From contig JAQFVV010000254.1 of NCBI GenBank assembly GCA_028023455.1, positions 1,240,001-1,304,000 on the forward strand: 64,000 bases of DNA, read 5' to 3'. The first letter of the stretch is position 1. The number at the start of each line of letters is the position of its first letter. The notes beneath the pieces are model-generated. The model made no database searches and was not told where the DNA came from. It saw only the letters and a program-made list of their open reading frames with translations. The DNA comes from Epiperipatus broadwayi (Eukaryota > Onychophora > Udeonychophora > Euonychophora > Peripatidae). Below, piece after piece: positions 49,950 to 61,595 of this stretch. Both the position numbers and the translations under genes were made by a program.

Positions 49950-50620
49950 CAGTAATTATAAATATCTATCTCTCTACCTAATTTATCTATATATCCATCT
50001 ATCTGTCTTCCATCTATATATGTATTCATTCATCTATCTGTTTATCTATCTATAATCTATCTCCATCCACCTGTCTTCCATCTATATATCTATTCATCAA
50101 TCTATTATTTATCTAGATAAATAGATCTATTTATTTATGTATCTATCTACTTATCTATCTATCTAATTTATATAACTGTTCATTCATCCATCAATCTGTC
50201 TTCTATCTATATATCTATTTATACAGTCATCTATATGTTTATTACCTATCTAGTTATCTCTATAATCTATCTTTCTGTCCATTCATCCATCTGATTTCTG
50301 TCTATATATTATTCATCCATCCATTGACCTATCTATCTATCTAATCTATCTGTATATTATTCATTCATCCATCTGTTTTAATCTATACATCTATTTATCT
50401 AGCTATCTAATTTACCTGTTTATCCATCCATCTATATCTTCCGTCTATATATCTATTTATCCACTCATCTATCCATTTACATATCTATCTATCTATCTGT
50501 CCATTCATCTATTCAACTTTTTTATTTGTATATCTATTCATCCATCCGTCTTCTATTTATTCATCCATCTATTTATCCACGTTCCACCTACCTATCTATC
50601 TATTTATCTGAACAGTAATA
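49950..50620 (+). repeat. Degenerate CTAT/CATC array
   Basis: About 670 bp built from CTAT, CATC, CATT and TTAT words with recurring longer phrases such as 'ccatctgtcttc.atctatatat' and 'attcatccatc'. It is an old microsatellite that has decayed into higher-order units. Confidence 0.85.
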
Positions 50621-51725
50621 CTTTATAATAATTTCATTATTTTATGATGGCTATAATCATATTTATATACTTGTATGAAAAATGAAAAACTATCACCGAT
50701 GATGGTCAATACATTGTTGTCTAGTTATTCTATACTCTGAATAAACATATTGTATGTAATCGTTATATACATATGAGTTTTATAATAAAATTATCATTTA
50801 TTGTATATCTTGTAAGAAGGGGAAATTAAAATTCTTACAGCAGGTGGAAAAAAAAGACTCGAGGCACAACAAATTTAATACAAGATTTAAAATTCAATTT
50901 ATTAATGATATTTATTTGAAGAAACGTTTCATTTCATTAGAACTAAATTCACCTGATAAAAAGCTAAGATTTTTTTTTCTTACGACATTTTATTAAAGCA
51001 AATAATAATAATATTCTCATTAAATTCAGAAATTTTTTCTTTTAAATTCTTGGAAGTAATTCCAACTCCTTAAATGCACGAAATGCACTATAATATATTT
51101 TATCAAAAGAAAACAAGGAAAAAGAAAAGTATCTGTCAAAAGTACATCAGTCAGTTAGTTCTGTCTATTTTTTTTTGTAATTCATAAATTTTATTTGATC
51201 AATTCTTAAAATATCACAAAATACTTTCAACTGAAAGTTAACAAAAAAAAAAAAATCGCGTAGTAGTTAAAAGAATATTGAAAAATGTATGAATCAACCA
51301 TTTCAGTTAAATTATGACAATTATCTGACAAGCAATTGCATTTTACAATGGCTTTTAAAAACTAAAATTCATATTTCATGTATACAAAAAAAAAAAATGC
51401 TGAACGGAATTGAATCAATTTCAAAGAGTCTGTTTATGTCTCGCGTAATAATAAAGTAAAATGAAACATAGAAATATATTTACATAAGTAATTTCCATGT
51501 AACAAGAAAAAAAAAAAACAAGCTACATTTTAAAACTTAAATAAAGCCATAAGAAATTTTTTTGAGGGTCAGATTCTATCTGTCTGCTATTGTTAGAAAT
51601 ATCCATAGTAAATTAAGTGTCAATCATTATTAAATCTTCTCCTGGCGGCTAGTAGAGTAATTTTTTTTATTAAGAAATAAGAAGTTACATCATAATCTAA
51701 AATTATGTTACATTCATAATTAGTT
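50621..51725. other. AT-rich DNA with A/T runs, no gene recognised
   Basis: Several poly(A)/poly(T) tracts (for example 51241-51255, 51386-51398). Nothing coding. Confidence 0.5.
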
Positions 51726-51728
51726 ACA

Positions 51729-52070
51729 TTATAACTTTTGCATTAGTGCAATTAGACTCTGAGGTGTTAGCCTATCGTTTGGAAGGAGATGATGCACCCA
51801 GGTATCTTTGTGCAATCTTTTGGGCATCAGAAGGCGGTCTCTACTTTTCATTTTTTCCATAGTGTTACTGTAAATTGTCCAAGAATTGAGGATGGACTGA
51901 TGGCATCTCATGAGCCAAATTGCGAAGAGAATGAATACCGCCATTCTAATGACTGCAAAAACACCAGTCTTAAGTACTTTCTTTAGTGAAAGAATGTCCC
52001 TACTATTTGGTGGTACATTTGACTCTATCATGACCTGCAGAGTTAACAAATTATGATATCAAAGTAATAA
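51729..52070 (-). pseudogene. LINE ORF2 C-terminal tail (Tx1/L1-like), minus
   Basis: The minus frame (106 codons) includes FAVIRMAVFILFAIWLMRCH and RLHKDTWVHHLLPN. This parallels FAAIRLSIFITFSLWLTCC and SLHDDTWVKVLFSS at the end of the LINE at 32815-33953, so both are the same family. Only the extreme C-terminus is present; a 5'-truncated copy. Confidence 0.65.
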
Positions 52071-52379
52071 CAATTCATCATTGTTAGTTTTGTTTATTTC
52101 TTCATACAATTTACCCAATTTAAAATCTATGGTTTAAAGAGCTTTTATATTTAAAAATGTAGATTTTTTTTTAAAATCATAACAATTAAAGCAATATTAT
52201 ATTGCTCTCTATATATTTCCAATCCTTGCATATCATTCTACAGTTTATATCTCTAAAAAGACATTGAAATCTAAATGATTAACGTTTGCTACTTGCAAAC
52301 CATTTCTCTTCTACAGAAAAAAATCTGAGATGTGGCATTTTTATACCTATTAAAATAACCAGCCATCATATTTTTAACA

Positions 52380-53299
52380 GATAGCTACATTTGTAAACAG
52401 ACTTTCCACATCAAAACTTACCAATATGTCAGTTCTTTCCATTTTCATGTTCTTGACTAATTCTACAAAGTGCTTAGAATCCCTGACAAAAGACTGTTCT
52501 ATATGCCAATGGACTAAGAACTTCGAGAAGAAATTTTGACATGCATGAAATACAAATTTAATTTTCTTTTTTCTGAATCACTGAAATATCTCCGATGCTT
52601 CTGTAGTAATGCTTGTAGTTTTACTCTGTATTTGGAATTGGATTTTTTGCTACTTTTTGTGAGAAGAACTTGTATTTTGTTATCATAATCAGTTTTATCC
52701 ATTACAACTGTAGTATTACCTTTATCAGCAGGAAGAATGATTATAGATGATTATAGAGATTTAACAGCTTTCCTCTCATCACATGAAATGTGACATCTGC
52801 TTGTGCACTTGATGTCTTTCAAGTGTCCTTTTTACTCTCCAGTGTAACTCTGCCGCTTCTTCTAGAGTAGTTGGTGTAATGGTGAAATTCAAACCTTTTT
52901 CAAGAACTGATAATTAAGTTGTTTAGAACTAAGATTTTTTACTGATGATGAGGATAGACTAGTTGCAGTATTTTGACTTGCCCATGTAGATTTACAATCT
53001 TCTTCTTCTGAAGTTTTTTTATCCTTCCATGTAACTTATAATATGATCTGTTCACTGCTTGACAAATTTTCAGCTCTCTTGGAGGAAATAGGAGGTTTTA
53101 ACTGTAAACCCTTAGGGATGATCTTTTCTGATTTACATTTACATAAGAAAGTTAAATGACTTTCTACTTTAGCCAGTTCTAGACATAATTTTTTATAATG
53201 TCTAAATTTCAACATAGCATACCGAGTACTTAGTATTTGTCTGAAGGTTTGTAATGATGGTATATTATTAGATGTGATATGTTGGACTATTTCCATCAT
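52380..53299 (-). pseudogene. Penelope-like element: N-terminal half to RT motif A
   Basis: Reading the minus strand: an N-terminal helical domain (53299-53036, MMEIVQHITSNN... with FRHYKKLCLELAKVESH), then after frame breaks LNYQFLKKGLNFTITP, a typical PLE pre-RT segment, then ILPADKGNTTVVMDKTDYDN (RT finger 'PADKG..vvm...dY'). Last comes TDILVSFDVESLFTNV, the PLE motif A. It stops right after FTNV. Several frameshifts and stops separate these blocks. It lacks the rest of the palm, thumb and endonuclease, which are found upstream at 53640-54845 in the same orientation. Confidence 0.75.
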
Positions 53300-53640
53300 T
53301 TACGAGTGAATGTTGAATGTAAAGATAATTTTAAACTTATTTAAACTTTCCAAATACAAACAACTTGTTAGTAATAACACACAAATAGACAATACAGGTT
53401 AGTAAATTACACAAAGTTTTGAGTAGTATTATTCTCCACTCTTCTTCAGATGTTGCTGGCCTATATGCACAGTGACAATATTCACTTAGAAATTGAACTC
53501 GCACCTTTAGATTCTTGAATATCGAATTTTAAGGCAAACACTCTACCAACTGAGCTATTCCGTCAAAGACAACATATAGTAGAAATTTGATATATTTATA
53601 TTTGAGGGTTGGTTCAAATCCTCCTGGGACATTCAATTTT
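53300..53640 (-). other. PLE linker/terminal repeat with tRNA-like sequence
   Basis: On the minus strand this follows the GIY-YIG end and precedes the N-terminal half, where a PLE pseudo-LTR junction would lie. Bases 53574-53495 read GACGGAATAGCTCAGTTGGTAGAGTG with a later GTGCGAGTTCAATT, that is, tRNA A- and B-box sequences. Then 'ctgaagaagagtgga' precedes the N-terminal frame. A second T-arm-like piece (GGTTCAAATCC, plus) is at 53611-53621. No complete hammerhead ribozyme was recognised by eye. Confidence 0.5.
53495..53574 (-). ncRNA. tRNA-like sequence inside PLE linker (not a tRNA gene)
   Basis: Good D-arm (TAGCTCAGTTGGTAGAG) and T-arm-like (GCGAGTTCAATTTC) motifs, but the 3' acceptor strand complementary to GACGGAA is missing and the spacing between arms is enlarged. 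Best read as a SINE head or tRNA-derived promoter. Confidence 0.5.
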
Positions 53641-54845
53641 TTTTAACAAGTCTAATTTTTTTTTCCTAAGAGCAAGATTAATTAGAGGCTTCAATACATT
53701 GTGTATTGCCACACTGGGTTGACTTATAGGATTATTTACCATTAACATATGAGCAGCTTCCTTGAATTTTCTTCTATGCATTTTTTACTCTTTATCAAAT
53801 ATCTTTGTATTTTCCCACATAAGCATATGGTCATTAGTACATACATGATCTGCTATGGTAGACACATCTTTTTTTTCTCTTTTAACCATTAGTTTGTGCT
53901 CCTTCAATCGCTGCTCAACAGGGCGACATGTCTCACCAATGTATTTTCTTCCACATTCACATGGTATTTTATAGATGCAGTTTTGTTCTTCAGCATTTCC
54001 AGTTTGGGCTTAGTAGAAGTAAGCATTCCTTGAAGTGTAGTATGCTTTGGAAAGCATATTGACTGCAGATTTTCTTTAATTTGTCCGCCATTCCTGGTAT
54101 GTATGGATACACTATCATACCAATAACTGTTTTCTCTTTTGGTGTCTCATTGTGTTGTCTATTGAAGAGTTTTCTGATGACTGCTGATGGATAGACATAA
54201 TTTCATAAGCATTTGTTCTATGTGAATCTTTTTTTCCAAATCACTGGTTTCAGAACAAACCTCCTTTGCTCTGTTCCATAGTGATAGTACAATTCCTTGT
54301 TTAGTGCTTCTTGTATGATTGGATGTATATGCCAAGTATTTTCCAGTGTGTGTTGGTTTCCTATACACTGTTGTTTTTACTTTACCCTGAGGGAGTCTTG
54401 TCACAAAAACATCCAAGAATGCCAATTTTCGTTCTTGTTCTGATTCCATTGTGAATTTAATTGTAGGAGATATGTTGTTAATGTGCATCCAGAATGACTG
54501 TAATTTTACCTCATCATGTGGCCATATGACAAATGTATCATCAACATATTGAAGCCATACTTTACGTGGACATGGAGTAGTATTTATGGCTATGGTTTCA
54601 AGTTCTTACATGTAAATGTTGCTGAGCAAGAGTGACAGTGATGATCCCATGGCCATCCCTTGATTTTGTTGGAAGAATTCTGAATTATATTAAAAGTATG
54701 TTGTTGTTACACAGGTAGAGCTGTTCTAGTTTGTAGACTATTATCATCATATTACCTTTTCCTTAATTCAATTTCTTTTAAAATCTTTAAAATTATACAC
54801 TCTAATTTTGAATTTTCTGATGGTGTTTTTGAAGCATGTAAAGCA
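53640..54845 (-). pseudogene. Penelope-like element: RT palm-thumb and GIY-YIG half
   Basis: Minus-strand order: SLQTRTALPV, QGMAMGSSLS (motif B), YVDDTFVIW (motif C, YVDD), then an open 109-codon frame (54488-54159) with ERKLAFLDVFV and VYRKPTHTGKYLAY (PLE thumb, 'FLDv.v.....+t.vYRKPT.t..yL'). After shifts it reads CIYKIPCECGRKYIGETCRP with RLKEHK, the GIY-YIG endonuclease core including its YIG box and catalytic-region Arg. Stops (for example in SNIYM*ELE) and frameshifts disable it. It begins about where the other half (52380-53299) ends in protein terms, so the two halves together cover one PLE in permuted order. Confidence 0.8.
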
Positions 54846-55184
54846 TAAATAAATAAATACTTTCTTTAAAATAATATACATGTCTGTATTTATACAATAT
54901 CTGTCTACATATCCAAAATTTCATTATTTTTAATTTGAAAGTTAAGTAAAGGATAAGAATAAAAATTAATTAAAAAAAGTTTAAACTTTTACATTTAATG
55001 TTTTCGTTTATAATGCTACTAATATCTGTTTATGTTTAAATGGATAATATTCATTAATATCAGTATCCATATCATGGCCTGAAAATAGATTACCAAAATA
55101 TAAAAGAACTACTGTAAATGCAATCATACCCCACATTTTAAAAGTTATTATAAGTACAGGCTATTGTTTTTTAAATGTATCACA
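54846..55184. other. AT-rich DNA, no gene recognised
   Basis: No supported feature. Confidence 0.5.
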
Positions 55185-55315
55185 TTATTGTTTTGTATCC
55201 ATGCAATGGTAATTTATCGAACTCTGAAATGAGGGTTGTAAGATCAATTCCGGTGCTGGGATTTCCAATGCTTTAACTTCTTAAGGATGCTTGACAATAA
55301 AGATATTCTAATATA
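55185..55315 (+). mobile_element. tRNA-derived SINE copy (plus)
   Basis: 'atccatgcaatggta', 'aagatcaattccggtgctgg' (B-box-like) and 'tttccaatgctttaacttcttaaggatg' match the SINE family at 24110 and 27855. The T-rich tail is replaced by TA repeats. Confidence 0.5.
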
Positions 55316-55367
55316 TATATAAATGATAATTACATTTCTGTATGTGCAATGTAACTTATATATATAT

Positions 55368-56847
55368 GAAAAACAAAAACAAGTTTTAATCACGTTAAAA
55401 CCTGCTGACGCTTGTATTTATGATCAACAGATGGCGTTTTTACCAAAAACACGATCAAGCATTTGTTTACATAAACGATCAAAGAGTCAGAATTAACTAT
55501 CTCTTTCGTTTTAGCCCACTTTCAGATCAGCTGATTTCAAGCTATATATCGTTTATGTAAACAAACGCTTGATCGTGTTTTTGGTAAAAACGCCATCTGT
55601 TGATCATAAATACAAGCGTCAGCAGGTTTTAACGTGATTAAAACTTGTTTTTGTTTTTCATAAATCTACCTTTAAAGGTTTCCACAATGATATAGATTGC
55701 AGAGGCTTTGACTATGTGGAGAAGCTGAACTGAGATCAGACCCATGTAGCTATCTAGCTTGTTTGGCTGAATTTGAAGACTTTATCGGTCTGAAAAATTT
55801 CATGCTTGCAAACTGATAGAAACTCTGTGCATAAACACTTGGAGTCAGTTTTTAGATCTAGTTTCTTGGCTCTGTCTTTCACTGATGACAGCAAAATAGC
55901 TTGAAATCAGCTGATCTGAAAGTGGGCTAAAACGAAAGAGATAGTTAATTCTGACTCTTTGATTGTTTATGTAAACAAACGCTTGATCGTGTTTTTGGTA
56001 AAAACGCCATCTGTTGATCATAAATACAAGCGTCAGCAGGTTTTAACGTGATTAAAACTTGTTTTTGTTTTTCATAAATCTACCTTTAAAGGTTTCCGCA
56101 ATGATATAGATTGCAGAGGCTTTGACTATGTGGAGAAGCTGAACTGAGATCAGACCCATGTAGCTATCTAGCTTGTTTGGCTGAATTTGAAGACTTTATC
56201 GGTCTGAAAAATTTCATGCTTGCAAACTGATAGAAACTCTGTGCATAAACACTTGGAGTCAGTTTTTAGATCTAGTTTCTTGGCTCTGTCTTTCACTGAT
56301 GACAGCAAAATATCTTGAAATCAGCTGATCTGAAAGTGGGCTAAAACGAAAGAGTTAGTTAATTCTGACTCTTTGATCGTTTATGTAAACAAACACTTGA
56401 TCGTGTTTTTGGTAAAAATGCCATCTGTTGATCATAAATACAAGCGTCAGCAGGTTTTAACATGATTAAAACTTGTTTTTGTTTTTCATAAATCTACCTT
56501 TAAAGGTTTCCGCAATGATATAGATTGCAGAGGCTTTGACTATGTGGAGAAGCTGAACTGAGATCAGACCCATGTAGTTATCTAGCTTGTTTGGCTGAAT
56601 TTGAAGACTTTATCGGTCTGAAAAATTTCATGCTTGCAAACTGATAGAAACTCTGTGCATAAACACTTGGAGTCAGTTTTTAGATCTAATTTCTTGGCTC
56701 TGTCTTTCACTGATGACAGCAAAATAGCTTGAAATCAGCTGATCTGAAAGTGGCTAAAACGAAAGAGATAGTTAATTCTGACTCTTTGATCGTTTATGTA
56801 AACAAACGCTTGATCGTGTTTTTGGTAAAAACGCCATCTGTTGATCA
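55368..56847 (+). repeat. 414-bp tandem array with an inverted head
   Basis: From 55547 to 56847 there are 3.1 units of 414 bp, nearly identical (a handful of substitutions and one single-base deletion). Landmarks 'cataaatctacctttaaagg' fall at 55659, 56073 and 56487. The 175 bp before the array (55368-55542) is an inverted copy of the segment from 'gcttgaaatcagctgatct' to 'cttgtttttgtttttc' of the unit. TA repeats abut both outer edges. No open frame. Could be the tandem core of a larger transposon type or a young satellite seed. Confidence 0.9.
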
Positions 56848-56861
56848 TATATATATATATA

Positions 56862-57000
56862 AAGCATATGGGTTTATTGCTCTGGAATTCATAAGAAGTT
56901 CAAAAGCCACAATCCATCCTGGAATCTCCAATCACAAATCAGTTGCAGGATACTTTTATCTATGTTTCAAATCAATACATGCTGATGTGTAAATAATTCC
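56862..57000 (-). mobile_element. tRNA-derived SINE copy (minus)
   Basis: 'gggtttattgctctggaattcataagaagttcaaaa' is the complement of the SINE 3' body, as at 26925 and 40045. The small plus frame crossing it is not a gene. Confidence 0.5.
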
Positions 57001-57752
57001 AATCAACAAAATATTCAATATTCTTTATTATTTTTGCAATTCGTTGCTCATCTTTGCAAATATAAGATATGTTCATCATATCGATTTCTTTTCAACTTTT
57101 GTGTGCTGTGGGGTCATTGGTAAGACCAGTCCTATTGGAGAAATAGTAGTATTAGGATAAAAAGAATCATAATAATGATGAGAATCAATTGCTTGAATAG
57201 GAAAATACAACTGAAGGAAGCTAACATGATGGCTAGGATGCAACTGTGATGGTTGTTGCTTTTAAAAATTCAAATTGGAAATGTTATATAAATTGGTCTA
57301 TTACAGCTTTTATTTATAATTATGATACAAAATTATAAAAATGGTATAAACGCCTGTGAATGTCTAAGAACATTACATATTTTGTTCATAAAACGAAAAG
57401 TAATAATTAGAACTATTTGATTATTTTTATTTCTTGCTGTTTGAAAAAACAAATGAAATAAAACAAATTATTAATAATTATAAAAAAAGGCAGAACTCTT
57501 AAAAATAAAATTAATACAAACGTTTAAAAATTTTCAAATATTATTGTGAAGACAATGAACTCTAAATACCTTTCCCTAAAGGTTCTTCTCACTGATCATC
57601 CTCATTTGGGTAATGATAAGTGGTGTATGTGCCATAACTTGCTTGATTAATCCGTAGTAAGAGTTCAGAAGGAGCAACCTACATTTAAACCTGGCTAGAC
57701 GTACTTGCTTCAGGTTGTGTTAATGACAGTGTATTGGATAAACAATAACAAT

Positions 57753-57785
<33 letters not shown>

Positions 57786-59025
57786 TTGACCATTACCATC
57801 AGACTTCATTGTCAGATTGACGACTTCTGGGGAAGAATCGGAACTCAGTACATTTGTAGGCACAGATTGACAAACAAATTTTGTATTAGGAACAGATGTA
57901 AAAAATACATTATAACGATTTCATTTAAAAAAAATCATATGGAAAAATATAATTTAATAATCAATATTTTTGGTTGTTTTTTATTCTTTTTATTTTATAC
58001 ACAGATATTTAAAATCATAGGACAAATAATATAATTAAAATGAAATTTGGAAACCTAGGCCCCTAATATTTTTTGTTGGAATTTACATTAATAACTTCAG
58101 TTATATAGTCTCATGCAGAAAATTATTCTAAATTCTTACAAATCATTCAATCTAAAATATAATTAATAATCTGGTTAAAATCACAGATGCCCAATAATCT
58201 TTTGTTTATCCAAAATGAATAAAATTATAAGACACAACTAAACAATAATTAATATTAAGCTTGAATAGTTATCAGGGAATCGTTTTTCCTCAAAAATAAA
58301 TCTCTCCACTTCTTATCTTAGTAAAATGAAAATTCCCTAAACTGAATGATCTTTTTGACCAGGATATAATTCATTAAAGAAAATGTCCTTATAAATGTTT
58401 CTAACTATTCTTTTCTTTATTTGCAGTGTTACATTTTTGCAAGCATCAATACCTTCCTTTGAAATTAAATAACTTTCTGATAGAATCTATGACCATTTTA
58501 TATTCATAGGTATCTATGTCTTTTATTAAGCTTCAGGTTTTCATAATCAGAATAAACATATAGGATACCCCTTATATTAAAACCTCTCTCATATACATCT
58601 CTTCTCAAAAAGTAATTAGGTGATTGTAATACTTTATTATTTCTGTCAAAATAAATAACTTTTCAAATTCTTAGCTGCTCAGAAGGTCATGTGATATTTA
58701 AACAGAAATTAATTATTAAGTCTATGGTCTCAGGCTTTTGGTCATGAGTCTTTTATTCTGCTCCTGCACGAAATCACGCACCCATACTGAAATAGACGTG
58801 ATAAATTACATCTGCACAGGAAAATTAATAAAAAATATTGGACTGTTGTTAGAAAATAAAAATAATGTAATAAAATTATAAACTGATATCAGCTATTATC
58901 TTCATTAAAATTGTCATAGAAATTCCACTTTATATAAACAAATATTTTCGACGATAAAAATTAATTAATTCGAGCAAATATACTATATTCTTGATATGAA
59001 TGTAATTAATCCTTCATACTTAAGC
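57001..59025. other. AT-rich DNA with an (AAT)n microsatellite
   Basis: (AAT)n at about 57752-57785 yields a run of Asn in a 109-codon plus frame that is not recognisable otherwise. A GC-richer patch at 57580-57720 precedes it. Nothing else supported. Confidence 0.45.
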
Positions 59026-59132
59026 TAATATTCAATTAGCGATGTTAAATACTAGTAAACTTTTGATCCAAGTCTTTATCTGAGATTTAGATCAAAAGTT
59101 TACTCGTATTTAACATTGCTAATTGAATATTA
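59026..59132. repeat. Short near-perfect palindrome, 107 bp
   Basis: 'taatattcaattagcgatgt' and 'gtaaacttttgatc' on the left pair with 'gatcaaaagtttac' and 'acattgctaattgaatatta' on the right. The ~25-base centre is unpaired. A miniature foldback. Confidence 0.85.
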
Positions 59133-59479
59133 AAGTCATGGAGACTTATGTGAAGAATGATTACCTTCATATCAGGCTTAGACTTTGACACTGCCTGGTA
59201 AATTTTTTTTAACTATTTACAGCAAATTACTATTTTTAAATCAAGAACTAAAAAAAAAACACTTATAACTTAGTAATAAAAAATACAATTACATGACTTT
59301 TTTAGTACAGATTTTTTTCTCACTTATAATTGACTGATGTCTTTCTGAAAAGATTTTGATAATCTGCATTCTTACTGAAAATTAGAAATAAATTTTGAGT
59401 TTTGTCAACAAAGATGCATTTCAACAGGTGAAGAAAAGGAATTATTGTTAGGTTGATGAAAACCTGACAGTCCTAATAA
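59133..59479. other. AT-rich spacer
   Basis: No supported feature; the upstream part of the PLE endonuclease is not recognisable here. Confidence 0.4.
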
Positions 59480-60000
59480 TAATGAAAAAAAAGCTATGTA
59501 AAGCAGTCTAATAGACGAATAAACGTCAGAAATAAGGAACATAAATATGCTTTTAATCAGAAAATTAACACATCAGTTTTTACATCCCATTTTTTAGAAA
59601 TTGGTCACAAACCTGACTTTGACAATGCGAGGGTACTTGCTAATATGAAAAGGTATGATTTAAAAATTATGAGAAAGTCAATTGAAATATTAAAAAGACC
59701 TACTGGTTTAAATAGGGCTGATGAAGCTCAATGTATTCCAGCTATGTGGAAATCTTTCATTTTATCTCTGACTTCTAATATTAATTTCAAATTAGATGGA
59801 AAAACTGAGAAAAATAAATATTTTGATAAGCCTCATATTTGGAATGCTAAACTACTTTAAGCTGAATTTCATTTCTCATCTGCATTCAGTCATGTTACTG
59901 TTTAAGATCTAATGATTTTTCTTTCAAAAGTTAACCTTGACAACAGATGCTATTTTGTCATCGAAATATCGGTATGTAATGGAAAATAATACACGGTTTA
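59480..60000 (+). pseudogene. Penelope-like element GIY-YIG tail (second PLE family)
   Basis: In frame from 59489 to 59860: YVKQSNRRINVRNKEHKYAF, then IGHKPDFDNARVLANMKRYD and a K/E-rich end. This matches the C-terminal half of PLE GIY-YIG endonucleases ('YVG.T.R...R..EH', 'H.idf...kvl....'), with G of the YIG box replaced by K. It is distinct in sequence from the PLE at 53.6 kb. The 3' region contains 'ttgtcatcgaaatatcggt', a typical-looking PLE/LINE trailer. RT is absent. Confidence 0.6.
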
Positions 60001-61420
60001 ACCCAAAAAATTATTTATTTACATCATTCAACTGCGAAAACATCAAATATAATATTAAGTAAAAAACGAGTGTGCAGTTTTTATTATTGTAATACTTTAA
60101 CATGTTTATAAAGTATATATATATTTGGCATAAATTATTAAACCACTTAATAATGTTAATAAAAATTAATCAGTAACAAATAAAAGTGATGTATGCTATT
60201 TTATATTCTAAATTACATAATTCATATAAAAATGTTCAAATTGGAAACTAATTTTATTTAATATAAGTAAAAAAACTTTTATTATAAATTAATCTTTTTT
60301 TAAAGCACGAAGTTACAATACTCAAACTAACTGCTTGCAGGTGTGCAGATTGTTCAGAGCACAAACATACTTCAGCACTTGGGGGTCAATACAGAAAAAT
60401 CATTAATAATGTTTATATATACATAAAAATGTTTACATTTTTCAATCACTTCATTATTTGACATGCATTCTGGGTGTAAATATATTTTATTTAAATATGA
60501 GAGAAATACTTCTTTACTTACATTTATATTGACAATTGCCGAAGACCTGAATTTTGAGGCTTATGCTTGAAATATACCACATAATACTTTTACAATTATG
60601 CTAAACAAACCAGCTGATATCATTTTGTTGCTATAATTAATAAAATTTATATGTGAATGTTTACATTTCTGAATCACTTTATTGTTAGAAACACATTCTG
60701 ATTGTAAATCAACTGTCATAGAAAACCTTCTTTAATTATGCCTGTTGTGACAATTGACTTGAAATATACTTCATATTGTACTGTTTGGATTTGTATGTTA
60801 ATCTAACAAGACCTAGAATCTGAGCAAAAGTAATTTAAATCCAATCATGCTCAAGATACATGTGTCCAGAGCACCCTGTTTGCCCATCTTTCAGACCTAT
60901 CAACTTATAAACAACATTTCCAATGATACCTGATTCATTTTAATCATTCCTAGCCAGCTACACACAGTAAAGAAATAAGAAGACTCTAATTCAATGCTGG
61001 TATCATGGCAAAACTATTTTATACAATCATGCTCACATCACTTACATGTATAGATAGACATAAGGTCTACCCTATCATGCAATATGTGTATAATTATGAA
61101 ATCTTGCAAACAAGTAATATATGTTTTATAAATTAAGTAAAAGAAAATCTATAAATCAATTATTAGAATATTCATATCAATAAAAGGCAATGATTTGAAA
61201 CAGTTGAATGAATTCAAAATATAGTTTAATAACACAAATCATACAATAATTTCACTTCATCTTTACATATTGGTTTACTATATGTTGTTATGAGCCTCAT
61301 GTTGCACTCTATTTTATTTAGGGAGATCATTAATTTATACTTAGGCATGAGTATATACATACATTTTCAAATGCATTATTTTGGTGTGGTTAATTTGTAT
61401 GCCGATAACAAGGTATCAGT
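60001..61420. other. AT-rich DNA, no gene recognised
   Basis: Around 60840-60905 the phrase 'aatcatgctcaagatacatgtgtccagagcaccctgtttgcccatctt' faintly resembles the complement of the large LTR's terminal region (12350-12440), so an old LTR scrap is possible. Two similar phrases ('tgtttacattt.tcaatcact') recur at 60431 and 60658. No gene recognised. Confidence 0.35.
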
Positions 61421-61424
61421 AAGT

Positions 61425-61595
61425 AAAGTAGATAATACTATTAATGCTATTATATACAGACAACATCGATAATATTGTTCATGTTGTTATATAAAGGTGC
61501 ACACCAGGTAGACAATACTATTAGTGCTGTTATATAGAAATACACACAGGTAGATAATAGTATTAGCAGTGTTATATACAGGGACACACAATATT
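61425..61595 (+). repeat. Imperfect short tandem repeat, ~50-70 bp units
   Basis: Three units with 'gtagataatactattaatgctattatatac', 'gtagacaatactattagtgctgttatatag' and 'gtagataatagtattagcagtgttatatac', each followed by an A/C-rich 'acacac' segment. Confidence 0.75.

Noticed and set aside
49950-50620. CRISPR-like array, because of repeated CATCTAT words
   Set aside because: Units vary in length and there are no constant repeats with unique spacers. It is a decayed microsatellite in eukaryotic DNA.
53495-53574. A functional tRNA gene
   Set aside because: No complementary 3' acceptor strand and wrong spacing between arms.
57705-58034. 109-codon frame with an Asn run as a gene
   Set aside because: The Asn run is an AAT microsatellite, and the remainder has no recognisable motif or splice context.
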